A stretch of DNA of 26,023 nucleotides from NCBI GenBank assembly GCA_002170875.2, contig NHHT02000015.1, positions 3,733 through 29,755 on the forward strand, read 5' to 3'. A program made the translations under genes and the position numbers. The DNA comes from Pelagibacteraceae bacterium TMED170. Its GTDB lineage: Bacteria > Pseudomonadota > Alphaproteobacteria > Pelagibacterales > Pelagibacteraceae. Shown piece after piece: positions 15,491 through 24,239 of this stretch (its first letter is position 1; each line of letters starts with the position of its first letter). The notes under the pieces are model-generated. The model made no database searches, was not told the DNA's origin, and saw nothing but the letters and a program-made list of their open reading frames with translations.

Positions 15491-17953
15491 ATGCTATCCA
15501 AAATATATAAAAAAATAGTTATAGATTATTCTAAATTTACTCTTTTTTTTATACTACTTATAATTGGATTTGCTCTATTTTTCTCCAAAAACTTTAATTT
15601 AGATGCATCGTCGGATGCCTTATTGCTAGAAGGTGATAAAGACTTAAAATATCTAAGAGAAATTAATTCAAGATACGGCTCAAAAGACTATCTTGTCATG
15701 ACTTATTCTCCAATATCTTCATTTGAAGAGGAAGAGACAATTATAAACTTACAGCTACTTAAATCAAAAATTGAAAAGTTATCATGGGTAGAAAGTGTAA
15801 TTACAGTAATTGATGTTCCTCTTTTACAAAGTAGTGATGAAGCTTTGATGGAAAGACTTAAAAATTATAAAACTTTAGCCCACCCTGAGATTGATAGAAA
15901 AAGAGGTTTTCAAGAAATTCTTAATAGCCCAATCTATCAAGATTATGTAATTAGTAAAGATGGAAAAACTTCAGGAATAGTTGTTTATCTTAAAGAAGAT
16001 AAAAGATTAAAAGAATATATATTGATTAAAGATAGATATTACAATCAATCTTTAATCAATTCTCCGAGTAAAATAGAAAAACAAAAATATAATATTTTTC
16101 TAAAAGAATATGAGGATTATAAAAATTTATATAACTTAAGAAATCATCAAAATATAAATGAAATTAGAGAAATTATCAGTAAATATAGTGAAAATGCTAA
16201 AATTCATTTAGGTGGAATACCTATGATAGCAGACGATATGATGACATTTATAAGAAATGATATCGTTGTTTTTGGATTAGGAGTATTTTTATTTATAATT
16301 ATTACCTTATGGTTTGTTTTTAGAAATATAAAATGGGTAGTGATGCCTCTTTTGGGGTGTGCTTCTTCTGTTGTTATTATGACTGGACTATTAGGATTTC
16401 TAGGTTGGAAAGTCACAGTTATTTCTTCAAATTTTATTGCTTTAATGCTGATCTTGAACATGGCTATGAATATTCATGTAACTGTAAGATTTTTGCAATT
16501 AAAGAAAGAGTTTCAAAATTTTTCTAATGAAGAAGCAATTTTAGAGACCACAAAAAAAATGTTTATGCCTATTCTTTATACTGTTCTAACTACAATTTGT
16601 GCTTTTTTATCTCTAATATTTAGTGGAATTAAACCTATTATCGACTTTGGGTGGATGATGACATTAGGACTAACAGTTTCAATTTTTGTTACATTTTCTT
16701 TATTACCGTCTCTGTTGAGTATATTTGCTAGTAACGAGGATATAAGTATAAAAGATACGGAAAAATCAAAAATTACAAGCAGCTTAGGTAATTTCTCTCA
16801 AGGCAATACTAAATTAATTTTAAGTTCAGCATTTATAGTTTTAATTCTCAGTATAGTAGGAATATCAAAACTCGAAGTTGAAAATAGTTTTATTAATTAT
16901 TTTGATGAAGAGACAGAAATATATAAAGGAATGAAAAAAATAGATGATGACTTAGGGGGCACAACACCTTTAGATATTATAATAAAATTTCCAACAAAAA
17001 AAGAAGTTAAAACAGAAACAGACGATGAATTTTCTGAATGGGATGATAGTCAAGAAGATGACAAATCTACTTACTGGTTTACAAGAAATAAAATTGATAA
17101 AATTTTAAAAGTTCACGATTATTTAGACTCTCTTCCTGAAATTGGTAAAGTTTTATCTTTTGGATCAATAATTAGAGTTGCGGAGGATCTTAATAAAAAG
17201 CCTCTTCAAAGCTTAGAAATAGCTGTTCTTTATAGTAAAATTCCTCAAGAAATTAAAAAAGATATTATTACACCTTACATTTCTGTAGAGAATGATGAGG
17301 CTAGAATAAGTGTAAGAATTAAAGACTCTATTAAAGATTTAAGGCGTAATGATCTAATTAAAAAAATTAATGGAGAACTTAATACAAAGCTTGGGTTAAA
17401 CACAGAAGAATATAAACTGGCAGGCGTATTAATTTTATTCAATAATTTATTGCAAAGTCTTTTTAAGTCTCAAATATTAACTCTTGGAGTAGTAATGTTA
17501 GGAATTTCTATTATGTTTTTTATACTTTTTAGAAATTTAATGCTTTCATTTATTGGAGTCGTTCCAAATTTCATGGCAGCTTTTTTAATACTAGGTATTA
17601 TAGGTATTCTTAACATACCATTAGATATGATGACTATTACTATAGCTGCAATAACAATTGGAATAGCTGTAGATAATAGCATTCATTATATTTATAGATT
17701 TAAAGAAGAATTTCAAAAATTAAAAAACTATAAAAAAACTCTTGATCGTTGTCATAGTACTGTAGGTATAGCAATTCTCAATACCTCAATTACAATTGTT
17801 TTTGGATTTTCAATATTAGTTCTATCAAATTTTATCCCTACAATTTATTTCGGTTTTTTTACTGGAGTAGCAATGTTATTGGCTTTAATTTCAGTCTTAA
17901 CTCTTTTGCCAAAGTTAATATTGATCTTTAAACCTTTTGGAGCTGAAAACTAA
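15491..17953 (+). CDS. RND superfamily exporter with two MMPL-type domains
   Basis: 820 residues with the 12-segment layout of RND/MMPL exporters in one chain: one membrane helix (about 15-32), a large periplasmic loop (about 33-255), five helices (about 256-275, 281-300, 306-326, 355-375, 386-412), then a repeat of this plan with a helix at about 440-460, a second loop to about 655, and five helices to the end. The signature GIAVDNSIHYIYRF (about 720-733) carries charged residues in the membrane, as in proton-driven members. The second loop holds an acidic stretch (TDDEFSEWDDSQEDD, about 512-526). Family resemblance is to lipid/hopanoid-type exporters, but the substrate cannot be told. It sits where alr and radA are often found between dnaB and cvpA. 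Confidence 0.85.
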   Translation: MLSKIYKKIVIDYSKFTLFFILLIIGFALFFSKNFNLDASSDALLLEGDKDLKYLREINSRYGSKDYLVMTYSPISSFEEEETIINLQLLKSKIEKLSWVESVITVIDVPLLQSSDEALMERLKNYKTLAHPEIDRKRGFQEILNSPIYQDYVISKDGKTSGIVVYLKEDKRLKEYILIKDRYYNQSLINSPSKIEKQKYNIFLKEYEDYKNLYNLRNHQNINEIREIISKYSENAKIHLGGIPMIADDMMTFIRNDIVVFGLGVFLFIIITLWFVFRNIKWVVMPLLGCASSVVIMTGLLGFLGWKVTVISSNFIALMLILNMAMNIHVTVRFLQLKKEFQNFSNEEAILETTKKMFMPILYTVLTTICAFLSLIFSGIKPIIDFGWMMTLGLTVSIFVTFSLLPSLLSIFASNEDISIKDTEKSKITSSLGNFSQGNTKLILSSAFIVLILSIVGISKLEVENSFINYFDEETEIYKGMKKIDDDLGGTTPLDIIIKFPTKKEVKTETDDEFSEWDDSQEDDKSTYWFTRNKIDKILKVHDYLDSLPEIGKVLSFGSIIRVAEDLNKKPLQSLEIAVLYSKIPQEIKKDIITPYISVENDEARISVRIKDSIKDLRRNDLIKKINGELNTKLGLNTEEYKLAGVLILFNNLLQSLFKSQILTLGVVMLGISIMFFILFRNLMLSFIGVVPNFMAAFLILGIIGILNIPLDMMTITIAAITIGIAVDNSIHYIYRFKEEFQKLKNYKKTLDRCHSTVGIAILNTSITIVFGFSILVLSNFIPTIYFGFFTGVAMLLALISVLTLLPKLILIFKPFGAEN

Positions 17954-17961
17954 TATTTTAA

Positions 17962-18510
17962 ATGATAGAAAATTTTTTTGATCAATTTTTAGATATTTTA
18001 AATATATTTGATACGGTTGTTTTAATAATAATGGTTTATTCAATAATGCAATGTTTTCTAAAAGGATTTTCTTTGAGTTTTATTTCTTTTATGAAGTGGG
18101 TTTTTTCAGTTGTTATTACAATTGTATTAGTTCCAAAACTTAAACCTTGGGTAAATCAGTATATAGAATCGGAATTTATCAACAATTTTGGTTTAGGTAT
18201 ATTGATTTTTGTACTTTCTCTATTTACGATGATAGTAGTGGGAAGATCACTTAGTAGGGCAATTACCTGGACTGGTTTGGGTTCTATAGATAAGTCTTTT
18301 GGCTTACTTTTTGGTGTATTCAAAGGTTACGTAATTTCAATTTGTTTGTTTTCTATTTTTAATTGGTTTTATCCTTATCAGAATTGGGGTATATCAGCTG
18401 AGAAAGCAATATCTTTTGATATTGTGAAAAAAGGTAGTGAAATTCTTGTTAATGAATTTCCTAAAAATGAAGACTTTATTAACACAAAAGAAAAAATTGA
18501 AAAAATTTAA
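17962..18510 (+). CDS. cvpA: CvpA family inner-membrane protein
   Basis: 182 residues. The family is named for colicin V production in E. coli; its basic role is unclear, with links to envelope integrity. Four hydrophobic segments are visible (about 17-33, 38-60, 75-97 and 112-130), with the conserved features DTVVLIIMVYSIMQCFLKGF and RSLSRAITWTGLGSIDKSFGLLFGVFKGY. The link to purF is the same as in E. coli (cvpA-purF) and in many Alphaproteobacteria. The gene's 3' end overlaps the start of purF by 14 to 74 bases, depending on which purF start is used. Confidence 0.9.
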   Translation: MIENFFDQFLDILNIFDTVVLIIMVYSIMQCFLKGFSLSFISFMKWVFSVVITIVLVPKLKPWVNQYIESEFINNFGLGILIFVLSLFTMIVVGRSLSRAITWTGLGSIDKSFGLLFGVFKGYVISICLFSIFNWFYPYQNWGISAEKAISFDIVKKGSEILVNEFPKNEDFINTKEKIEKI

Positions 18511-19948
18511 ATCAGATAAATTAAGAGAAGAATGCGGGGTGTTTGGTATATCCAACCATGATGAAGCAGCTACATTGGTTGCTTTGGGTCTTCATGCATT
18601 ACAACATCGAGGGCAAGAAGGTTGCGGAATCGTTTCTTTTGACGGAAAAACATTTCATTCAGAAAAAAGACAAGGTTTAGTTGGTGATCATTTCACAAAG
18701 GGAGATGCTATAAAAAAATTACCAGGATACTTTGCAATTGGTCATACTCGTTATTCAACAACTGGAGAAACTTCATTAAGAAATATTCAGCCTTTTTACG
18801 CTGACTTATTTGGTGGAGGAATAAGTATTGCACATAATGGAAATCTTACAAATGCTATTACTTTAAGAAAAAAACTTGTTAAAGAAGGAGCAATTTTCCG
18901 TACTACAAGTGATACAGAAACAGTGGTGCAACTTATCGCAAAATCAAAAAGAGAAAAGATTGTAGATAAAATAATTGATACGCTTTTTCAAATAAGTGGT
19001 GGCTATGCTTTAGTCATTATGACAAATAAAAAACTAATCGGGATTAGAGATCCTTTTGGAATCCGACCATTAGTAATCGGAAAACTTAAAGATTCATATA
19101 TTTTTGCTTCTGAAACATGCGCTCTTGACCTAGTGGGTGCAAAATTTATTCGAGAAGTTGAGAATGGTGAAATTGTAGTTGTTGAAAATAAAGAGTTAAC
19201 TTCAATCAAACCATTTCCAAAACAAAAGGCAAGGCCTTGTGTGTTTGAATATATATATTTTGCAAGACCAGACAGTATAATTAATAATAAATGTGCTTAC
19301 GAATATAGAAAAAGTTTAGGTCATCAGTTATCGATTGAGACTGACGTAGATGCCGATCTAATAGTTCCAGTTCCAGACTCTGGTGTGCCTGCAGCAATTG
19401 GTTTCAGTCAAAATACCAAAAAAAGTTTTGATTTAGGTTTAATTAGAAATCACTATGTTGGTAGAACATTTATTGAGCCTTCACAAAATATAAGAAGTTT
19501 AGGTGTAAAACTAAAACTGAGTTGTACAAAATCAACTTTAAAAAATAAATCAATAATTTTGATTGACGACTCACTTGTTAGAGGCACAACTTGCTATAAA
19601 ATTGTAAAAATGCTTTATGATGCCGGAGTTAAAGAAGTACATGTGAGGATTGCCTGTCCTAAAATAATTTTTCCTGATTTTTATGGAGTTGATATGCCAA
19701 CTAAAAAAGAGCTTTTAGCCTGTGAAAAAACTGAAGATGAAATGTGCAAATATATAAGTGCTAAAACATTAAAATTTTTAAGTCTTGAAGGATTATATAA
19801 GGCGCTTGGTCATGAAAAAAGAAATAATTCATACCCTCAATTCAGTGATCATTATTTTACTGGGGACTATCCAGTAAAACCTTTTGATCAAGAAAGTGAA
19901 AATCAAATTTCACAGCTATCTCTTTTGAGTAGTAAATCAAATAATTAA
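18467..19948 (+). CDS. purF: Amidophosphoribosyltransferase (first step of purine synthesis)
   Basis: PurF moves ammonia from glutamine to PRPP, the committed purine step and the site of AMP/GMP feedback. The catalytic nucleophile is the Cys in LREECGVFGI (codon at 18533), exposed after removal of a leader. HALQHRGQE, IGHTRYSTTG and IAHNGNL complete the glutaminase domain, and ILIDDSLVRGTT is the PRPP loop. The start is uncertain: ATG at 18437, 18452 or 18467 and TTG at 18497 are in frame, all inside cvpA. The 18467 ATG (22-residue leader, 44-base overlap) is chosen as a compromise. The CxxC pair that binds the Fe-S cluster in Bacillus-type enzymes is replaced here (FSDHYFTGDYP), so no such cluster is expected. 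The stop is one base from bamB. Confidence 0.95.
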   Translation: MKTLLTQKKKLKKFKSDKLREECGVFGISNHDEAATLVALGLHALQHRGQEGCGIVSFDGKTFHSEKRQGLVGDHFTKGDAIKKLPGYFAIGHTRYSTTGETSLRNIQPFYADLFGGGISIAHNGNLTNAITLRKKLVKEGAIFRTTSDTETVVQLIAKSKREKIVDKIIDTLFQISGGYALVIMTNKKLIGIRDPFGIRPLVIGKLKDSYIFASETCALDLVGAKFIREVENGEIVVVENKELTSIKPFPKQKARPCVFEYIYFARPDSIINNKCAYEYRKSLGHQLSIETDVDADLIVPVPDSGVPAAIGFSQNTKKSFDLGLIRNHYVGRTFIEPSQNIRSLGVKLKLSCTKSTLKNKSIILIDDSLVRGTTCYKIVKMLYDAGVKEVHVRIACPKIIFPDFYGVDMPTKKELLACEKTEDEMCKYISAKTLKFLSLEGLYKALGHEKRNNSYPQFSDHYFTGDYPVKPFDQESENQISQLSLLSSKSNN

Positions 19949-19949
19949 A

Positions 19950-21344
19950 TTATTCATATTTTAATAATTTATAATTATTATCTAAAACATATAAATAACC
20001 ATTAGAGAAAATGGGAACACTTCCAAATCCTCCTCTACTTATTTTTTTTAAATCAATTAGATCACCTGACGATAATTCTACAGAAAAAAGATATCCTTTA
20101 GAGGTAAACATTAACATAACGCCATCAGCTATTGCAAAATTTTGAATAAAACCTGTTTTTTTAAAATTCCAACTTTTTTTAGTTTGTTGAATATATTTTA
20201 TAATATTCTTAGACCAAACCACTTCTCCGGATAATGTATTGAGACAAATTAAAAAATTATTATTTGTTACTACAAAAATATTATTTTTGGTAATAATAGG
20301 CTTAATATTTGATGTAATTGAACTCTGCCATGTTACATTATTGTCGGTAAAACTATAATTCGATAGCTGAGCTCCATTTGAAATAATTAAATTTTTTTTA
20401 TTAGTAACTATAGGTAAACCATTAAAAATTTCATTTTCAGTTTTTTGTGCTGATTTATTAAAATTTAGTAACCAATTAATATTTCTATTCATATAATTAA
20501 TTGAATATAATTCTCCACTAGTGTTAAGAAAAAAAATATTTTGATTGGTTTTGTCTACAGCTAAATTATTTACAAAGTGAGTTATATAGAATGATGGTTG
20601 TGTTGAAAATTGCCAGAGTTTTTCTCCATCTTTTTTATTCAGAGAATAAATTGTATTATCTTGATTTGCTAAAAAAATCTGATTATTAGCAATTTTAATA
20701 TTAGATCTAAATGGAATTCCATAATTTTTAGCCCAAACTATCTTTTCGGTTTTAATGTCTAAAGCGTAAACATAACCTAAATTATCTGCTACAAATATTG
20801 TCTCATCGCTAACTGATAAATATATATTTTTTTTATATCTTTTAAATTTTTTCTTATAAAAATTATATTCAAAAATTTTTTTTTTATCTCTTATAGAGTA
20901 AATATATATCGATCCTTTGTGATCAAAAGATATTAAATTATCATTGTAAACTAAAGGTTTAACTAAAATTTTTTTTTTCTTATAATCAAGCTTAGAAAAT
21001 TTTGATAATTTAGAACTTTTAAAAATTAATCTATTTGTATTAGTATAATTGATATTTTCTATATTATTACCATTTGTTAAAAAAGTTTCTAACCAATTTT
21101 TATTTTTGATTATTGGATTTAATTCAATTTTAATATTACTTAAAACCTTTTGTTCTTCCTGATATAGCTTTGTGGTAGGAAAAACATCTTCTAATTCTGA
21201 AGTAGGGAAATTTTTATTTTTTTCTAAGTCACCAATATCACTAACTACTGTTTTAGATCCGTCTGTCCAAATACCTGATTTATTATCGAAAGAACAGCTG
21301 CTAGCAAAAAATAATAGGAATAAATAAACAAAAATTTTTCGCAT
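19950..21344 (-). CDS. bamB: BamB-like outer-membrane assembly lipoprotein (PQQ-type beta-propeller)
   Basis: 464 residues. A lipoprotein signal peptide is clear: MRKIFVYLFLLFFASSC with the lipobox Cys17 and no Asp at +2, which fits outer-membrane targeting. The mature part is a beta-propeller with repeated Trp-docking motifs such as KIVWAKNYG, KLWQFST, INWLLNF, VTWQSSI and EVVWSKNI, each about 40 residues apart. BamB is an accessory subunit of the BAM complex, which inserts outer-membrane proteins delivered by SurA. The upstream YfgM-like gene supports BamB over a quinoprotein enzyme, since yfgM-bamB is a conserved pair. It is longer than E. coli BamB (about 390), with an extra N-terminal stretch of about 70 residues before the blades. 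Confidence 0.82.
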   Translation of the reverse strand: MRKIFVYLFLLFFASSCSFDNKSGIWTDGSKTVVSDIGDLEKNKNFPTSELEDVFPTTKLYQEEQKVLSNIKIELNPIIKNKNWLETFLTNGNNIENINYTNTNRLIFKSSKLSKFSKLDYKKKKILVKPLVYNDNLISFDHKGSIYIYSIRDKKKIFEYNFYKKKFKRYKKNIYLSVSDETIFVADNLGYVYALDIKTEKIVWAKNYGIPFRSNIKIANNQIFLANQDNTIYSLNKKDGEKLWQFSTQPSFYITHFVNNLAVDKTNQNIFFLNTSGELYSINYMNRNINWLLNFNKSAQKTENEIFNGLPIVTNKKNLIISNGAQLSNYSFTDNNVTWQSSITSNIKPIITKNNIFVVTNNNFLICLNTLSGEVVWSKNIIKYIQQTKKSWNFKKTGFIQNFAIADGVMLMFTSKGYLFSVELSSGDLIDLKKISRGGFGSVPIFSNGYLYVLDNNYKLLKYE

Positions 21345-21350
21345 AAGCAG

Positions 21351-21902
21351 TTAATTGTTTTTTTTAATCTTTAATAATTTGTAATAGTTGTTTGCTTTAA
21401 CTTCTTCATTTTTGCTTAAAAAATAATCTCCAAGTAGAGTAATCGCCTCTTTTTTCCAAATTGACTCTGAATTAATAATTGGATTTAAAAGACTTATTAA
21501 TTCAATTTCATTATCTAGTTTCATAATAAAAAAAGCTTTTTTTATTTTAATGAGGTTTAAATTTTCTTTATCTATTTTCTTTATCTGAAGAACCTCATCA
21601 AAAAGTGCTAAAATTTTTTTATCATTGCTAATTAGGTTTTTTTCTATAATTAAAAATAAAGATAAAGGTGAATAAAGCTTATTACGTTTTTCTATAATAT
21701 TTTCTAAGATAATGGTGGCCTCTTTATTTTTTTTTTTATCAATTAGTATTGAAGCATCGTAAAATTTTTCTGATAGTAACAATTCGAAATTCTGATTTTT
21801 TTTATTAAGAAAAATTAATATGCTAAATATTATTATCCCTGAAATAGCTATTGTAATTAAAAGTTTCAAATTCGATTTAATTTTAATTATAATTGAGTCC
21901 AT
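21351..21902 (-). CDS. YfgM-like membrane-anchored tetratricopeptide protein
   Basis: 183 residues. One N-terminal membrane anchor (about residues 13-29, LLITIAISGIIIFSILIFL) is followed by a predicted helical, TPR-like periplasmic domain, with the repeat-like pattern seen in ASILIDKKKNKEATIILENII and WKKEAITLLGDYFLSKNEEVKANNYYKLL. The latter segment is the best-conserved part of the YfgM/DUF2133 family, which in E. coli works with the SecYEG translocon and periplasmic chaperones. The assignment relies mainly on the membrane-plus-TPR layout and its place directly upstream of bamB; sequence motifs alone are weak. Confidence 0.6.
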   Translation of the reverse strand: MDSIIIKIKSNLKLLITIAISGIIIFSILIFLNKKNQNFELLLSEKFYDASILIDKKKNKEATIILENIIEKRNKLYSPLSLFLIIEKNLISNDKKILALFDEVLQIKKIDKENLNLIKIKKAFFIMKLDNEIELISLLNPIINSESIWKKEAITLLGDYFLSKNEEVKANNYYKLLKIKKNN

Positions 21903-21903
21903 G

Positions 21904-22677
21904 TTAATAGCTGTTTCTCTCTTTTGGAAATGATTTAGTTTTAACTTCTTTACTATATTTTTTTACAGCTTTTTCAATTATTGAATTTAAATTTACATAT
22001 TTTTTAACAAATTTTGGGTAAAAACCACTTAAACCAAGAATGTCATCGGTAACTAAAATTTGTCCATCACAATGCGAGGATGATCCAATACCAATAGTGG
22101 GAATTTTTAAAAAATTTGTGATAATTTTTGATGCAGAAGGGGCAACACATTCTAATACAATAGAAAATGCTCCAGCTTTTTCTATCAATTTGGCTTCTCT
22201 AACCAACTTATCAATCTCCTTGGTATTTTTACCTTCAACTTTAAATTTATCTTTAAATTGAGGAGTATAACCAATATGTCCCATAACAGGTATTTTAGCT
22301 TTTGTAATTTCTTTAATTATTTTAAAATTTTTATTATTACTCTCTATTTTTACAGCATCACAATTTGTTTTTTTAAAAATTAATCTAGCATTTTTTTTTG
22401 CTTGAGTTGGATTTGCATATGAGCCCTTTGGCATATCTACTACAAGTAAAGATTTTTTAATTCCTTTTTTTACGCTTATACTGTGTTGAATAATAGTATC
22501 TAATTTAATTTTGTGAGTATTTTTCATGCCATACAAAACATTAGCAAGCGAATCTCCAACTAAAGTTATATCACAGTATTTATCTATAATTTGAGCAATA
22601 TTTTTAGAGTATGCTGTCAAACTAACAATCTTCCTTTTATTTTTTGTAGCTAATATTTTTTTAATCTTTTTTGACAT
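21904..22677 (-). CDS. panB: 3-methyl-2-oxobutanoate hydroxymethyltransferase (ketopantoate synthase)
   Basis: 257 residues. PanB adds a hydroxymethyl group from 5,10-methylene-tetrahydrofolate to 2-oxoisovalerate, giving ketopantoate, the first step towards pantothenate and CoA. Metal and substrate residues are visible: Asp42 in LVGDSLANV, Asp81 in VVDMPKGSY, Glu112 in AVKIES, and Glu176 in VLECVAP. GHIGYTPQ and IGIGSSSHCDGQILVTDDILG are family signatures. Neither panC nor panE is adjacent. The start shares one base with the guaA stop. The N-terminal VSLTAYSKNIAQIID matches the usual opening. Confidence 0.94.
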   Translation of the reverse strand: MSKKIKKILATKNKRKIVSLTAYSKNIAQIIDKYCDITLVGDSLANVLYGMKNTHKIKLDTIIQHSISVKKGIKKSLLVVDMPKGSYANPTQAKKNARLIFKKTNCDAVKIESNNKNFKIIKEITKAKIPVMGHIGYTPQFKDKFKVEGKNTKEIDKLVREAKLIEKAGAFSIVLECVAPSASKIITNFLKIPTIGIGSSSHCDGQILVTDDILGLSGFYPKFVKKYVNLNSIIEKAVKKYSKEVKTKSFPKERNSY

Positions 22678-24239
22678 TATTCCAACTCAATAGTGCTGGG
22701 TGGCTTTGAAGTTATATCATATACTACTCTGTTTATCCCTGGTACTCTATTAACGATTTTATTTGAAATATTATCTAAAAAATCCTTTGGAAAATTGAAA
22801 AAATCTGCTGTCATTCCATCTTCTGAAACTACCGCCCTTAGCAAACAAGTATATTCGTAAGTTCTAGAGTCACCCATAACTCCAACTGTTTTCATTGGAA
22901 GTAAACCGGCATAGGCTTGCCAAATTTTGTGGTAGAGATTGTGATTATTCAACTCGTTTATGAAAATATTATCAGCTTCTTGAAGAATTTTTATTTTATG
23001 AGGTGTTATTTTACCTAAAATTCTTATTGCTAAGCCCGGACCTGGGAATGGATGTTTGTTTCTAATATTATCTTTTAAACCTAAAGATTTTCCAAGAACT
23101 CGCACTTCGTCTTTAAAAAATTCCTTAAGGGGTTCCAGTAATTTTAATTTCATTTTTTTTGGTAACCCACCCACGTTATGATGGGATTTAATCTTAGAAG
23201 TTTGACTTCCAGTTACTGATCTACTTTCAATAATATCAGGATAAAGTGTTCCTTGAGCAAGATATTTTATACCTTTATATTTCTTTGACTCTCTCTCAAA
23301 AATTTTAATAAATAGTTTTCCAATAATTTTTCTTTTTTTTTCTGGTTCACTTATATTTTTTAATTTTTTTAAATATAGTTTTGAGGCGTCTATTAATTTT
23401 ATATTTAACTTATACTTTTTTTTAAAAATACTATAAGTATACTTAAACTCATTTTTTCTCATCAGTCCTGTATCAACCATTATACAAATAAGATTTTTTT
23501 TTATGGCTTTGTTAATTAACAAGGCAACTACGCTACTATCTACTCCACCAGATAAAGCGCAAATTACTTTATCATTTTTCACTTTTTCTCTTATTTCTTT
23601 AATTAATCTCATTTTTTCGGAAATGACTTGCCATTTTTTTTTAATTTTACAAATAGAAAATATGAAATTTTTAAATATTTCTCTACCACTTTCAGTATGG
23701 GTTACCTCTGGATGGAATTGGACTCCATATATTTTTTTTTGAAAATTCTCAATAATTGTCAATTTTGACTCTTTTGTTGAAGCTATTAACTTAAATCCTT
23801 GCGGTAGGATCGTCACTGCATCTTGATGACTCATCCAAACTGATTTAGATTTATTATTAAAAAAGTTTTTAGTTAATAATGAATTTTTTTTTTTTTGAAG
23901 TATAGCCCTTCCAAATTCTCTTTTTTTCTTAGAAGACTTAATAGATCCACCAAATAATTTAGCTATTAGTTGCAGTCCATAACATATTCCTAAAATAGGA
24001 ATCTTTTTTGAGAATATTTCTTTGGGAATACTTAGATATTTACTTTTTGTTACAGTAGATGGACCTCCTGATAGAATAATCCCTTTAATACAACTGAAAT
24101 CTTTAATTTTATACAACTCTTTGCTGGTTAAAACTTCTGAGAAAACACCAAGTTCTCTTATTCTTCTTGCTATAAGTTTTGTTACTTGAGAGCCAAAATC
24201 AATAATAATAATTTTTTCCTTACGATTTTGGATTGACAT
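22677..24239 (-). CDS. guaA: GMP synthase (glutamine-hydrolysing)
   Basis: 520 residues, standard length. It aminates XMP to GMP, using glutamine and ATP. The glutaminase domain has ILSGGPSTV, nucleophile Cys86 in ILGICYGLQ, and His176/Glu178 in [11 protein letters not shown]. The ATP-pyrophosphatase domain begins with SGGVDSS at about 230-236 (P-loop), with the XMP-lid segment [11 protein letters not shown], and the C-terminal dimerisation domain ends with [17 protein letters not shown]. It directly follows the small TPR-like gene with no gap and uses XMP made by GuaB in the same unit. Confidence 0.97.
   Translation of the reverse strand: MSIQNRKEKIIIIDFGSQVTKLIARRIRELGVFSEVLTSKELYKIKDFSCIKGIILSGGPSTVTKSKYLSIPKEIFSKKIPILGICYGLQLIAKLFGGSIKSSKKKREFGRAILQKKKNSLLTKNFFNNKSKSVWMSHQDAVTILPQGFKLIASTKESKLTIIENFQKKIYGVQFHPEVTHTESGREIFKNFIFSICKIKKKWQVISEKMRLIKEIREKVKNDKVICALSGGVDSSVVALLINKAIKKNLICIMVDTGLMRKNEFKYTYSIFKKKYKLNIKLIDASKLYLKKLKNISEPEKKRKIIGKLFIKIFERESKKYKGIKYLAQGTLYPDIIESRSVTGSQTSKIKSHHNVGGLPKKMKLKLLEPLKEFFKDEVRVLGKSLGLKDNIRNKHPFPGPGLAIRILGKITPHKIKILQEADNIFINELNNHNLYHKIWQAYAGLLPMKTVGVMGDSRTYEYTCLLRAVVSEDGMTADFFNFPKDFLDNISNKIVNRVPGINRVVYDITSKPPSTIELE

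Noticed and set aside
16204..16527. Open frames on both strands inside the exporter gene
   Set aside because: They are shadows of the membrane helices of the RND exporter, with no start signal and no recognisable product.
18437..18466. Longest purF start (ATG 18437)
   Set aside because: It would need a 74-base overlap with cvpA and a 32-residue leader; a shorter start is more likely.
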